Source: UBA2882 sp051877575 (GTDB lineage: Bacteria > Bacillota > Clostridia > Lachnospirales > Lachnospiraceae). Taken from it: a DNA stretch of 59,986 nucleotides. Under the pieces are notes generated by a model. The model ran no database searches and had not been told where the DNA came from. It saw nothing but the letters and a program-made list of their open reading frames with translations. The stretch lies in contig JBJEJA010000008.1 in assembly GCA_051877575.1 (NCBI GenBank), positions 1 to 59,986 on the forward strand, read 5' to 3'. Below are positions 17,641 to 26,831 of the stretch, piece by piece; position 1 is the stretch's first letter, and the number at the start of each line of letters is the position of its first letter. A program made the translations under genes and the position numbers.

Positions 17641-18222
17641 ATGATCATTAAAAGTGTAAATCTGGAGACGGTATGCGGCATTACCAGCACGCTGCCTCAA
17701 AATACGCTGCCGGAAATTGCTTTTGCGGGTAAAAGCAATGTGGGAAAATCTTCGTTGATCAATGGGTTGATGAACCGTAAAAATTATGCGCGGACTTCGG
17801 CACAGCCGGGCAAGACCCAGACAATTAATTTTTACAATATCAATGATGAATTATATTTTGTGGATCTGCCGGGCTATGGTTATGCCAATGCTTCCGTAGA
17901 GGTAAAAGCAAAGTGGGGAAAAATGATCGAGCGCTATCTGCATTCTTCCAAACAGTTGAAAGCGGTATTTCTGTTGATCGATATCCGGCATGATCCGTCT
18001 GCCAATGACAGGCAGATGTATGACTGGATCGTGTCTCAGGGATATGAGCCGGTTATCATTGCCACCAAACTGGACAAGATTAAACGGTCCCAGATTGAAA
18101 AACAGCTGAAAGCGGTCAGAGTAGGTCTGGGGGCTCCGTCTACAAGTGTTTTGTTGCCGTATTCTGCGTTGACCAAGCAGGGAAGGGACGAAATCTATGA
18201 GTACATTCAGACATTACTTTAA
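17641..18222 (+). CDS. ysxC: Ribosome biogenesis GTPase (YihA/YsxC/EngB)
   Basis: A 193-residue GTPase needed for late 50S subunit assembly in the family. G1 is AGKSNVGKSSLI, G3 is DLPGYGYA, G4 is TKLD, and a G5-like SALTKQG follows. ATG at 17641 follows an AGGAGC-like site. It overlaps the next gene by 26 bases, so the two are coupled. Confidence 0.95.
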   Translation: MIIKSVNLETVCGITSTLPQNTLPEIAFAGKSNVGKSSLINGLMNRKNYARTSAQPGKTQTINFYNINDELYFVDLPGYGYANASVEVKAKWGKMIERYLHSSKQLKAVFLLIDIRHDPSANDRQMYDWIVSQGYEPVIIATKLDKIKRSQIEKQLKAVRVGLGAPSTSVLLPYSALTKQGRDEIYEYIQTLL

Positions 18223-19345
18223 AATTTTTCTGAATATTGTGATCCCGTGTGTCAGCCTGTTTTTGCTCTTCTGGCTGGGACCTAAGATCATTGTGTTTTT
18301 CTGGCCTTTTGTTCTTGGATTTTTACTGGCGAAGATGGCCAATCCGCTGGTGGCTTTTATTTCCGAAAAGTGTAAGATCAGGCGGAAGGCAGTATCGGCA
18401 TTTGTGATTATACTGGTATTGGCGGTCATTGTTTTGATTATCTATGGTATCTGCAGTTTTCTGGGAGAGCAGACAATCGGTTTTATGGAGGATCTGCCGG
18501 GAATGTGGAAAGCGGCTGAAGCGGAACTTTCGGCGGTTGCGGCGCATTTTACAAAGCTCTACAATAAGTTTCCTGCGGATTTGAAGGATACGCTTGTATC
18601 GGTCCAGGCATCTTTGGACAGTTATATCTCCGATGTTATGTCAAAAATCAGTACACCGACGGTCAATGCCATCGGAAATGCGGCAAAGCATATTCCGAGC
18701 CTGCTGATTGGAATCATCATGTGCTTTTTGTCAGCGTATTTCTTTATTGCGGATAAGGATTATGCGGGGAATTTCCTGAAAAAATATATACCGGATTCTA
18801 TACTGATGAAATGGGATCTGGTCTGGGGCAGTCTGCTCCGCTCGGTAGGCGGATATTTTAAGGCACAGTTAAAGATTGAAATATGGATGTATGTACTGCT
18901 GTATCTGGGATTGATTCTGGCAAATGTCAACTATGCGGCATTGGTAGCGCTGGGGATTGCGGTGCTGGATTTCTTTCCGGTATTCGGAACGGGAACGGTG
19001 CTGGTGCCCTGGGCAATCATCAAATTGCTGAGCGGAGAATACTTACAGGCGATTATTCTGGCAGCGTTATGGGGCGGCGGACAGTTGCTGCGTCAGATCA
19101 TCCAACCTAAGATCATGGGCGATTCCATGGGAATGCCTCCCATTCCTACTTTGTTCCTGCTTTATATCGGATGGAAAATAAGCGGTGTATGGGGGATGAT
19201 TTTTGCACTTCCCGTTGCAATCATTATATTGAATCTGAATGAGGCCGGTATTTTTGACCAGGCAAAGACCAGTGTGCGTTATCTGGTCAGAGATGTGAAT
19301 AAATTCCGAAAGTTTACTCCGGATGATGAGGATTTTAATGAATAG
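18197..19345 (+). CDS. AI-2E family transporter, YtvI-like sporulation membrane protein
   Basis: A 382-residue integral membrane protein with two N-terminal hairpin helices, a soluble amphipathic region (about 90-165) and five or six C-terminal helices. The AI-2E family block near the end (LWGGGQLLRQIIQPKIMGDSMG, split by a turn) identifies it. The C-terminal order matches YtvI of spore formers rather than the quorum-sensing TqsA. Substrate unknown. The start lies within ysxC. Confidence 0.82.
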   Translation: MSTFRHYFKIFLNIVIPCVSLFLLFWLGPKIIVFFWPFVLGFLLAKMANPLVAFISEKCKIRRKAVSAFVIILVLAVIVLIIYGICSFLGEQTIGFMEDLPGMWKAAEAELSAVAAHFTKLYNKFPADLKDTLVSVQASLDSYISDVMSKISTPTVNAIGNAAKHIPSLLIGIIMCFLSAYFFIADKDYAGNFLKKYIPDSILMKWDLVWGSLLRSVGGYFKAQLKIEIWMYVLLYLGLILANVNYAALVALGIAVLDFFPVFGTGTVLVPWAIIKLLSGEYLQAIILAALWGGGQLLRQIIQPKIMGDSMGMPPIPTLFLLYIGWKISGVWGMIFALPVAIIILNLNEAGIFDQAKTSVRYLVRDVNKFRKFTPDDEDFNE

Positions 19346-19371
19346 CCAAAGAATGGAAAGAAGGATTTTTT

Positions 19372-20355
19372 ATGAAGATCACAGTTTACAATTGCAGAGC
19401 TTTTGATGAATTGGATAATTTTAAGAAACAGGAAAAGGAGACGGGAGTAGAGATCGTCTGTTGTCCCGATGCACCGGATCTGTCCAACGTGCGGCTGGCA
19501 GAGGGATCTGAGGCCATTGATATCATAACATCCAAAATGACGCGAGAGCTGATCAAGGCTTTTGCGGAAATTGGTGTGAAATATATTGCAACCCGGACCA
19601 TCGGATATGACCACATTGACAGAGAGGCATGTGAGGAATTTGGGATCCACGTGAGCAATTCTCCTTACGGACCCAACGGTGTTGCGGATTATACGGTCAT
19701 GTTGATCCTGATGACGATCAGAAAGGCAAAAAGGATTTTGCAGAGAGGGAATTTGCAGGATTACAGTCTGATGGGAAATCTGGGCAGAGAAATGAAGGAT
19801 TTGACCATTGGTGTCATCGGAACCGGAAATATCGGAAAAACCGTGGTACAGAATTTAAGTGGATTTAGATGTAAGATTTTGGCATATGATTTATATGAAA
19901 AGGAAGAAGTGAAGCAATATGCGGAATATGTTGATCTGGATACGCTTTTCGGGGAGTCGGATGTCATTACTTTCCATACACCTTTGACGGATGACAATTT
20001 CCATATGATCAACCAAGAAACCATTGCCAAAATGAAGGACGGTGTTGTCCTCATCAATACGGCAAGAGGCGGACTGATTGATACCGAAGCTTTGATCGAA
20101 GGTCTGGAGAGCGGGAAAATCGGCGGAGCAGGTCTGGATGTGGTAGAGAATGAATTCGGTCTCTATTATTATGATCATAAAAATGATGTACTGACCAACC
20201 GCAGTATCGGTATTTTGCGTGCAATGCCCAATGTGACGGTCACACATCATATGGCATTCTATACGGATAATTGCACCAGAACGGTTGTGGAAGATTCGGT
20301 AAAAAGCTGTATTTTGTTTATGGAAGGGAAAGAAAATCCGTGGCAGGTTTATTGA
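19372..20355 (+). CDS. D-lactate dehydrogenase-like D-2-hydroxyacid dehydrogenase
   Basis: A 327-residue NAD-dependent enzyme that reduces pyruvate or another 2-oxoacid to the D-hydroxyacid. The catalytic trio is R232 (NTARGG), E259 (LDVVENE) and H293 (THHMAFYT), and the Rossmann loop is GVIGTGNIGKT. THHMAFYT aligns with the TPHIAFYT of D-lactate dehydrogenases and VanH. Ribosome site GAAAGAAGG is upstream. The presence of a VanZ-type gene nearby does not make this a vancomycin cluster, because no ligase is present. Confidence 0.85.
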   Translation: MKITVYNCRAFDELDNFKKQEKETGVEIVCCPDAPDLSNVRLAEGSEAIDIITSKMTRELIKAFAEIGVKYIATRTIGYDHIDREACEEFGIHVSNSPYGPNGVADYTVMLILMTIRKAKRILQRGNLQDYSLMGNLGREMKDLTIGVIGTGNIGKTVVQNLSGFRCKILAYDLYEKEEVKQYAEYVDLDTLFGESDVITFHTPLTDDNFHMINQETIAKMKDGVVLINTARGGLIDTEALIEGLESGKIGGAGLDVVENEFGLYYYDHKNDVLTNRSIGILRAMPNVTVTHHMAFYTDNCTRTVVEDSVKSCILFMEGKENPWQVY

Positions 20356-20394
20356 CAGAATGCCCGGGGATGACATGTGCGATGGGATAGCGAT

Positions 20395-21159
20395 ATGGAT
20401 GAAAGCGTTGTAAATTACAGATTTTTAATACAGTATGAAGGAAGCAGATATTCCGGATGGCAGAAATTGGGCGGAAAAGAGCAGACCATACAGGGAAAAC
20501 TGGAGGCCATACTGGAAAAGATGACAGGGGAGCCTGTTGCGGTAATCGGCTCCGGAAGAACGGATGCAGGAGTTCATGCAAAAGGACAAGTGGCAAATGC
20601 TCATTTTGCAACAAAACTTTCAGAAAAAGAAATCCTACAATATGTAAATAAATATTTACCGGAAGATATAGCGGTCTTGGAAGTGACAAAGGTATCAGAT
20701 GAATTCCATAGCCGCTATCATGCCGTAGAGAAGTGCTATATATACCGGGTTTCCGTTGCAGAGGTGACGGACGTGTTTAACCGGCGATATGTATATGAAT
20801 ATGGCGGTGCACCGGCATTGGATCTTGCAGCCATGAGAAGCGCAGCGGATTTTTTGATCGGTGAACATGATTTTCAAAGTTTTTGCGGGAAAAAAATGAA
20901 AAAGAAATCTCCGGTCAGAACTGTCTTTTCCATAGAAATCGAGGAAAGCGCGGGAGAAATCCGGTTTTGCTACCGGGGCAACGGCTTTCTGTTTCATATG
21001 ATACGGATTATGACAGGCACGCTGCTGGAAGTGGGTGCAGGAAAACGGAGGCCGGAGAATATGAGGGAAATTCTGGAAGCCAAAGACAGGAAATGTGCGG
21101 GCGAGACAGTACCGGCGAAAGGGCTGACCTTATTGTGGGTCAGATATGAGAGAGAGTAA
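20395..21159 (+). CDS. truA: tRNA pseudouridine(38-40) synthase
   Basis: A 254-residue enzyme that makes pseudouridine in the anticodon stem-loop. The catalytic aspartate is D57 in GSGRTDAGVHA. YEGSRYSGWQ at the start and FLFHMIRIMTG near the end are family hallmarks. ATG at 20395 gives the usual N terminus; a GTG at 20377 behind GGGGA is an alternative that adds six residues. Confidence 0.94.
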   Translation: MDESVVNYRFLIQYEGSRYSGWQKLGGKEQTIQGKLEAILEKMTGEPVAVIGSGRTDAGVHAKGQVANAHFATKLSEKEILQYVNKYLPEDIAVLEVTKVSDEFHSRYHAVEKCYIYRVSVAEVTDVFNRRYVYEYGGAPALDLAAMRSAADFLIGEHDFQSFCGKKMKKKSPVRTVFSIEIEESAGEIRFCYRGNGFLFHMIRIMTGTLLEVGAGKRRPENMREILEAKDRKCAGETVPAKGLTLLWVRYERE

Positions 21160-21184
21160 AGGGAAATAGGAGCCATGGGACGAA

Positions 21185-21670
21185 GTGAAGAAAGTAAGAA
21201 GTAAAAGACGATATATTTCGTGCATATTGTTAATGATATATTTGTTCTTTTTGGTCCGATTGATTATTTTCAAATATCCGGTACCGGTAATACGCGGTAT
21301 TATGGATGAATGGGAGCTGGGCAATGCCAAGGCAGGAGTTGCCACGGCGAATCTGACGTTGTTTAAGACAATCCGTATGTATATCCGTTATTATGACAGC
21401 ATCAACGGTTTTGATAATCTGTTCGGAAATGTGCTGGCGTTCATGCCGTTGGGAATACTGATACCTCTGTCATTTCCTAAAATAGACCATTGGTGGGAAA
21501 TCCTGTTGCATTCTTTCTGGCTGTCGCTATGTATTGAACTCTTTCAGCTGATCAGCCATTTCGGCGCATTTGATGTGGATGACATTTTGCTGAATACCAT
21601 CGGAGGCATGCTGGGGTTTGCTTTATTTCTGACAGTCAGAAGAATTTATAGAAAGAGGAAAGCACGATGA
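21185..21670 (+). CDS. VanZ-family membrane protein
   Basis: A 161-residue protein with four predicted helices. The family block NLFGNVLAFMPLGILIPL and the later ELFQLISHFGAFDVDDILLN with GGMLGF are clear. VanZ proteins confer mild teicoplanin resistance in some hosts, but the function of chromosomal ones is unknown. The start is a GTG, with AGGAG 13 bases upstream. Its TGA overlaps the ATG of the next gene. Confidence 0.85.
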   Translation: MKKVRSKRRYISCILLMIYLFFLVRLIIFKYPVPVIRGIMDEWELGNAKAGVATANLTLFKTIRMYIRYYDSINGFDNLFGNVLAFMPLGILIPLSFPKIDHWWEILLHSFWLSLCIELFQLISHFGAFDVDDILLNTIGGMLGFALFLTVRRIYRKRKAR

Positions 21671-23406
21671 AAAGTCTCTTAAAATACCTGAAGGAATATA
21701 AAAAAGAAAGTATTCTGGCTCCGTTATTCAAGATGCTGGAAGCTTCTTTCGAACTGTTTGTGCCCCTTGTTGTGGCAAAGATCATCAATCGGGGGATCAG
21801 GGAAAATGATGAAGGATATATTGTTTCCATGTGTCTGGTCATGATCCTGCTCGGAATCATCGGACTGATCTGTTCCGTTACGGCACAATACTTTGCGGCA
21901 AAAGCGGCAACCGGTTTTGCAAGAAGACTGCGGTACGAGATGTTTTCCCATATTCAGAAACTGAGTTATTCAAAGCTGGACAGCGTGGGAACGTCAACAC
22001 TCATTACAAGGATGACCAGCGACGTGAATCAGGTTCAAAGCGGAGTCAATATGTTTCTCCGCTTATTTTTGCGTTCCCCGTTTATCGTAATCGGTGCGGT
22101 GATCGGTGCTTTTTATGTGGATGCGCGGGCAGCATGGGTGTTTGTTGCGGCGGTTCCGATTTTGAGCCTTGTAGTATTCGGAATTGTTTTTATCAATATA
22201 CCGCTTTACAAAAAGGTTCAGAGCAGTCTGGATCAGGTGCTGTCGGCAACCAGGGAGAATTTAAACGGTATTCGCGTTATTCGGGCATTTCATAAGGAAG
22301 AGGAAGAAATAAAGCAGTTTGAGGAGAAAAACAAAAGTCTGACCGGAATCCAGTTGTTTGCAGGGCGGATTTCCGCATTGCTCAATCCCGTTACTTATGT
22401 GATCATCAATGTGGCATTGATCGCATTGCTCTACCGGGGAGCCGTGCGTGTGGATACGGGAGCTATTCTGCAGGGAGATGTGATTGCTTTGGTAAACTAT
22501 ATGTCCCAGATCCTGGTAGAGCTGGTCAAACTGGCAAATCTGATCGTAACATTGACCAAGGCCATGGCGTGTGCTTCCCGGATTGAAACTGTCATGGAAA
22601 TTCCCGAGGGAATGGAGCATGAAGAAGCGAAAAACAACCGTACAGAGATGCTGCAGAAAGAAAGTGATGACCATGTCGTTTTTGAGCATGTGGGATTTAC
22701 TTATGAAGGAGCCGGTGCGGAGGTATTGACTGATATGGATTTTTCTGTGAAAAAAGGGGAGACTGTCGGTATCATCGGAGGGACAGGCTCCGGCAAATCG
22801 ACATTGGTACAGCTGATCCCGCGGTTTTATGACGCTACTGTCGGAAGAGTGCTGGTGGATGGAAAAGATGTCAAAGCATATGAGCCGGATGAACTGAGGG
22901 AAAAAATCGGGATGGTTCCCCAGAAGGCGGCTTTATTTAAAGGAACAATCCGCGATAATCTGTTGTTCGGCAGAAAAGATGCATCGGAGGAGGCACTGGC
23001 GGAAGCCGTGACGGTAGCACAGGCAAAGGAATTTATAGAGCAAAAGAAAGGCGGGCTGGATGCTAAGGTGGAGCAGGGCGGCAGGAATCTGTCGGGAGGG
23101 CAGAAGCAAAGGCTGACCATTGCAAGAGCGCTGGTAAGGCAGCCGGAAATCCTGATTTTGGATGACAGTTGTTCGGCACTGGATTATGCTACGGATGCGG
23201 CACTGCGGGCAGGGCTCAAGAAACTGTCTTATCATCCTACGGTGTTTATCGTTTCCCAGAGAACTGCGTCCATTCAGTATGCGGACAAGATCATTGTGCT
23301 GGATGACGGAGAAATCGTCGGAATCGGCACACATGCAGAATTGATGGAAACCTGTCAGGTATATCAGGAAATCTATGACTCACAATATAAAAAGGAGGGT
23401 CAATAA
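21667..23406 (+). CDS. ABC exporter half-transporter, subunit 1
   Basis: A 579-residue type IV ABC half-transporter. Six helices lie in residues 1-310. The ATPase has Walker A GGTGSGKST, signature NLSGGQKQRLTIARA and Walker B ILILDDSCSALD. The residue after Walker B is Asp instead of the catalytic Glu, as in the degenerate site of heterodimeric exporters. The partner follows after one base. Substrate unknown; relatives are annotated as multidrug exporters. Confidence 0.9.
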   Translation: MKSLLKYLKEYKKESILAPLFKMLEASFELFVPLVVAKIINRGIRENDEGYIVSMCLVMILLGIIGLICSVTAQYFAAKAATGFARRLRYEMFSHIQKLSYSKLDSVGTSTLITRMTSDVNQVQSGVNMFLRLFLRSPFIVIGAVIGAFYVDARAAWVFVAAVPILSLVVFGIVFINIPLYKKVQSSLDQVLSATRENLNGIRVIRAFHKEEEEIKQFEEKNKSLTGIQLFAGRISALLNPVTYVIINVALIALLYRGAVRVDTGAILQGDVIALVNYMSQILVELVKLANLIVTLTKAMACASRIETVMEIPEGMEHEEAKNNRTEMLQKESDDHVVFEHVGFTYEGAGAEVLTDMDFSVKKGETVGIIGGTGSGKSTLVQLIPRFYDATVGRVLVDGKDVKAYEPDELREKIGMVPQKAALFKGTIRDNLLFGRKDASEEALAEAVTVAQAKEFIEQKKGGLDAKVEQGGRNLSGGQKQRLTIARALVRQPEILILDDSCSALDYATDAALRAGLKKLSYHPTVFIVSQRTASIQYADKIIVLDDGEIVGIGTHAELMETCQVYQEIYDSQYKKEGQ

Positions 23407-23407
23407 G

Positions 23408-25150
23408 ATGGAAGGCAGAAGAAAAAGTACGCTGATAAAAGTGTTGGGAAGAATCAAAAAATATGGATTTTATCTGGTTGTTTCTTTGGTCTTAACGGTA
23501 ATTACGGTGGCCAGCACCCTGTATCTGCCGATTTTGACCGGGAAAGCCATCGATCATATTCTGGAAAAGGGAATGGTTGATTTTGCCGGATTAGTAGAAA
23601 TCTTAAAGGCAATGGGCGTGACCATTGCCGTGACTGCCGCTTCTCAGTGGCTGATGAGCCTTTGCAATAATCGTATGACCTATTGTGTTGTACGGGATAT
23701 CAGAAAGGATGCTTTTGAAAAGCTGGAAGTCCTTCCTTTCAAATATGTTGACAATCATCCAACGGGAGAAATTGTCAGCAAGGTCATCGCCGATGTGGAC
23801 CAGTTCGCGGAAGGTCTGCTCATGGGATTTACCCAGTTGTTTTCCGGTGTGCTGACCATTTTGGGAACGCTGGGTTTTATGCTTTCCATTCATGTAGGCA
23901 TAACCCTTGTAGTGGTTGTAATTACGCCGGTTTCCCTGTTTGTGGCGAGCTTTATTGCAAAGAAAACATTCTCTATGTTTCAGCTGCAGTCGGAAACCCG
24001 TGGAGAACAGACCGCTTTGATTGATGAAATGATCGGCAATCAGAAGGTGGTTCAGGCATTTTCCAAACAGGATGATGTGCTGGAGCGGTTTGAAGAGATC
24101 AACAGACGGCTTGAAAAGTGTTCCCTGAAAGCAATTTTCTTTTCCTCTCTTACCAATCCGGCGACACGGTTTGTCAATTCTCTTGTGTATACCGGAGTAT
24201 GTATCACAGGCGCGTTTGCCGTGTTAAAGGGCGTGTTGTCGGTGGGACAATTGTCTACCTTCTTAAGCTATGCAAATCAGTATACCAAGCCTTTCAATGA
24301 GATTTCGGGCGTGGTTACGGAGCTGCAGAATGCATTGGCATGCGCTGCGAGAATATTCGACCTGATCGATGAGGAACCACAGGTGCCGGACAAAGAAGAT
24401 GCCATAACGCTTACGAATGTAACGGGTAAGGTAGAACTTGCGGATGTCAGTTTTTCTTATGTGCCTGACCGGAAGCTGATCGAGCATCTGAACCTTGCGG
24501 TAAAGCCCGGGCAGAGGGTTGCCATTGTGGGACCCACAGGCTGCGGAAAGACTACGGTTATCAATCTTCTGATGCGTTTTTACGATGTGGATGAGGGAGC
24601 AATCCGGGTTATGGATCACGATATCCGTGATATTACCAGGGAGAGTCTGCGGGATTCCTATGGAATGGTGCTGCAGGATACCTGGTTAAAATCCGGGACG
24701 ATTTTGGAAAATATCCGCATGGGAAAACCGGAAGCCACCATGGAAGAAGTGGTGGAGGCCGCCAAAGCTTCTCATGCCCATAGCTTTATCAAAAGACTTC
24801 CCAACGGCTATGATACGGTCATAGGAGAAGACGGCGGAAGTCTCAGTCAGGGGCAGAAACAGCTTTTGTGCATTGCCAGAGTGATGCTCTGCCTGCCGCC
24901 TATGCTGATTTTGGACGAGGCAACCTCCTCTATCGATACCAGAACGGAATTGAAAATACAAAATGCCTTTGCAACCATGATGAAAGGCAGGACCAGCTTT
25001 ATCGTTGCCCACAGGCTATCTACAATCAAAGAGGCGGATGTCATCCTGGTCATGAAGGACGGACATATTATCGAGCAGGGAAATCATAAAGAATTACTGG
25101 CTTTAAACGGCTTTTATGCCAACCTTTATAACAGTCAGTTTGCGGTGTGA
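23408..25150 (+). CDS. ABC exporter half-transporter, subunit 2
   Basis: A 580-residue partner of subunit 1. Walker A is GPTGCGKTT, and Walker B is MLILDEATSSID with the catalytic Glu intact. The signature is SLSQGQKQLLCIARV, and LSQGQ is a common form in these partners. ATG at 23408 is chosen because GGAGG lies nine bases upstream; an in-frame ATG 33 bases earlier lies in the end of subunit 1. The pair should form a heterodimer with one consensus and one degenerate ATP site. Confidence 0.91.
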   Translation: MEGRRKSTLIKVLGRIKKYGFYLVVSLVLTVITVASTLYLPILTGKAIDHILEKGMVDFAGLVEILKAMGVTIAVTAASQWLMSLCNNRMTYCVVRDIRKDAFEKLEVLPFKYVDNHPTGEIVSKVIADVDQFAEGLLMGFTQLFSGVLTILGTLGFMLSIHVGITLVVVVITPVSLFVASFIAKKTFSMFQLQSETRGEQTALIDEMIGNQKVVQAFSKQDDVLERFEEINRRLEKCSLKAIFFSSLTNPATRFVNSLVYTGVCITGAFAVLKGVLSVGQLSTFLSYANQYTKPFNEISGVVTELQNALACAARIFDLIDEEPQVPDKEDAITLTNVTGKVELADVSFSYVPDRKLIEHLNLAVKPGQRVAIVGPTGCGKTTVINLLMRFYDVDEGAIRVMDHDIRDITRESLRDSYGMVLQDTWLKSGTILENIRMGKPEATMEEVVEAAKASHAHSFIKRLPNGYDTVIGEDGGSLSQGQKQLLCIARVMLCLPPMLILDEATSSIDTRTELKIQNAFATMMKGRTSFIVAHRLSTIKEADVILVMKDGHIIEQGNHKELLALNGFYANLYNSQFAV

Positions 25151-25312
25151 TTTGTCGGATTCCGGGGAAACAGGTCATTCGCTTTACAGTGTTACGATTA
25201 TTTAATATACAGTTTAGAAAGGTTTTAGGGAAAGTCCACACTTCCATCAAATTTTTCTGCTATGATCATAATATGAAGTATGGGATAAGTAAAAAAGGAG
25301 TGGAATATACAA

Positions 25313-25954
25313 TTGGAGGATGAACAGCAGAAAGACGGTGCCGGTACGGCATTAATGGCATTACATATTTCGGATTCTGATTATGACATGCTTGTCATAC
25401 CATATAAAGATGCAACGGCAAACCTGTTGGTAAGACTGGATGCCTTAAACAGGGATTACCGTTTAAAATATAAAAATTATCCGATTCATCATATACAGAA
25501 CCGCATCAAGCGCAGGGAAAGTATTGAAAAAAAGCTGATGAAGAAAAACCTGACAGTATCAGCGGAAAAGGCGAGAGAAAACCTGACAGATATTGCAGGA
25601 GTAAGGATTATCTGTTATTTTGAAGAAGATATCTATTCTGTAGTATCGCTGATCAAGAAACAGGCGGACATTCTGGTGCTGATAGAAAAGGATTATATTA
25701 AAAATCCAAAGGAAAACGGATATATGAGTTATCATTTGATCATCGGGATGCCGGTGTATCACACGGACGGGATGGAATATTATCCGGTAGAAATCCAGCT
25801 GAGAACCATGGCAATGGATCTGTGGGCGAGCATGGAGCACCGGATTTGTTATAAAGAAGAAGAAATAGAGCCCGATAAAAAAGAAAGATTTAAAAACATA
25901 TCTTCGGAACTGCAGGAGATGGAGCGGGAGATCAGGATGATGGCAGACGGTTAG
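25313..25954 (+). CDS. Small alarmone synthetase (RelA/SpoT synthetase domain)
   Basis: A 213-residue (p)ppGpp synthetase of the YjbM/YwaC type. It holds only the synthetase domain: RIKRRESIEKKL (ATP contact), ENLTDIAGVRIICYF, NPKENGYMSYHLI, VEIQLRTMAMDLWASMEH. There is no HD hydrolase or regulatory domain. The start is TTG at 25313, 12 bases after AAAGGAG; the nearest ATG in frame (25355) lacks a site. A CTGCTATGAT extended -10 lies about 50 bases upstream. Confidence 0.9.
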   Translation: MEDEQQKDGAGTALMALHISDSDYDMLVIPYKDATANLLVRLDALNRDYRLKYKNYPIHHIQNRIKRRESIEKKLMKKNLTVSAEKARENLTDIAGVRIICYFEEDIYSVVSLIKKQADILVLIEKDYIKNPKENGYMSYHLIIGMPVYHTDGMEYYPVEIQLRTMAMDLWASMEHRICYKEEEIEPDKKERFKNISSELQEMEREIRMMADG

Positions 25955-25977
25955 TTATTGGAGCCGCCTGCCATTGC

Positions 25978-26152
25978 TGGTCTTTTTGGGCTCTTTTTTC
26001 TTTCCTTCTTGTTCTTTTTTTCTCCTTGTTTCTTTTTTGACCTTTTTTCCTTTCTTTGTTTCTTCTTTCTTGTCTTTTCCTTTCCTTGTTTTTCCGGCTT
26101 TTTCGTTACTCTTTGTTTTTAGTGGCTTTTTTACCGTTTTCTTTGATCTGAT
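25978..26152. repeat. Strand-biased polypyrimidine tract
   Basis: About 175 bases that are nearly all C and T on the plus strand (runs such as TTTTTTCTTTCCTTCTTG). They follow the alarmone synthetase gene. The minus strand has an open lysine-rich frame ending at 25951, but it has no start codon and no ribosome site, so I do not call a gene. No repeat unit is exact. Confidence 0.6.
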
Positions 26153-26242
26153 TTAAAATCCGGGGAAATAAAAAATGGTTGTTATGAATAAAATACAACC
26201 AATATGGTTGACATAATGACGGTTTACATAAAAATAAATATC

Positions 26243-26289
26243 GGTCAATATATTAAAAATGAAAATATGAAAAACACAATATATAGTGT
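26243..26289. promoter_or_regulatory. NrdR-box-like pair A
   Basis: ACACAATATATAGTGT at 26274-26289 matches the published NrdR box acaCwAtATaTwGtgt at all 16 positions. A weaker copy with the core CAATATAT starts at 26243. The start-to-start distance is 31 bases, inside the 31-33 base range of tandem NrdR boxes. No ribonucleotide reductase gene is adjacent. Confidence 0.5.
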
Positions 26290-26471
26290 TGTTTAGTCAA
26301 AATGAGAATAAATTATGTAAACTAAAACACAACAAGATAAAAAGAAAAGAATACAATTATGACATAAAAGTAAAATAATTTGAAAAAAGAAAAAAGCATT
26401 TGCATTTTCCTTTAAAATATCAATAAAAGGAAATCTGTCTGAGATGTCGGTTTTCAAAAAATAGAATGTGT

Positions 26472-26519
26472 AATCTATATATTGTAATTTTAATACAAGT
26501 TGAACACAATATATAGTAA
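26472..26519. promoter_or_regulatory. NrdR-box-like pair B
   Basis: The sequence at 26472-26487 has the core CTATATATTGT (12 of 16), and ACACAATATATAGTAA at 26504-26519 matches 14 of 16. Starts are 32 bases apart, the helical phasing expected for NrdR. The target promoter is unclear; the purL promoter is more than 220 bases downstream. Confidence 0.5.
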
Positions 26520-26743
26520 ACATAAATAGCTGTTTCAGAACATGTTATCTGTCAACCGATGAGAAAGTAGGATAAAAACGGATTTCATAACGCCACAACA
26601 AGATATGGTAGTTAAAATTATTGTAAACTACTATATACAATAATAGCAAATGTTATAAAATGCGGATCCGAATAACAGAACAAGGTGGAGGACGGGAGAA
26701 AAAGAAAGGAAAGAACGGGAAACAGAAAAAATCTTCCTTCTTA

Positions 26744-26771
26744 TTGAAAAAAGGACCGAATCTTGTATAAT
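26744..26771 (+). promoter_or_regulatory. SigA-type promoter of purL
   Basis: TTGAAA (26744-26749), a 16-base spacer and TATAAT (26766-26771). It lies about 60 bases upstream of the purL start. No purine riboswitch or PurR-type box was recognised. Confidence 0.7.
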
Positions 26772-26831
26772 AAAAGTAGTATGCAAATCAGTAAAACGAA
26801 AGCATGAAGAAAACAAGACGGAGGAAGCATC

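Larger units (their letters stand above)
26153..26743. other. AT-rich gene-free block
   Basis: About 590 bases far richer in A and T than the flanking genes, with no supported coding frame. It holds several ACAATATATAG-type palindromes (described separately) and short direct repeats, such as CACAACAAGATA near 26328 and again near 26595. I see no DnaA box cluster, tRNA or riboswitch. Confidence 0.6.

Noticed and set aside
19372..21670. Vancomycin-resistance cluster (VanH-like dehydrogenase plus VanZ)
   Set aside because: No D-Ala-D-Lac ligase, VanX or VanRS gene is present, and truA lies between the two genes.
25974..26156. Phe/Ser-rich plus-strand frame after the alarmone synthetase gene
   Set aside because: It is the direct translation of a pyrimidine tract, has no ribosome site and resembles no protein.
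26293..26523. Minus-strand frame in the AT-rich block
   Set aside because: Low-complexity Phe/Ile/Leu composition from AT-rich DNA, no ribosome site, and it crosses the palindrome pair.
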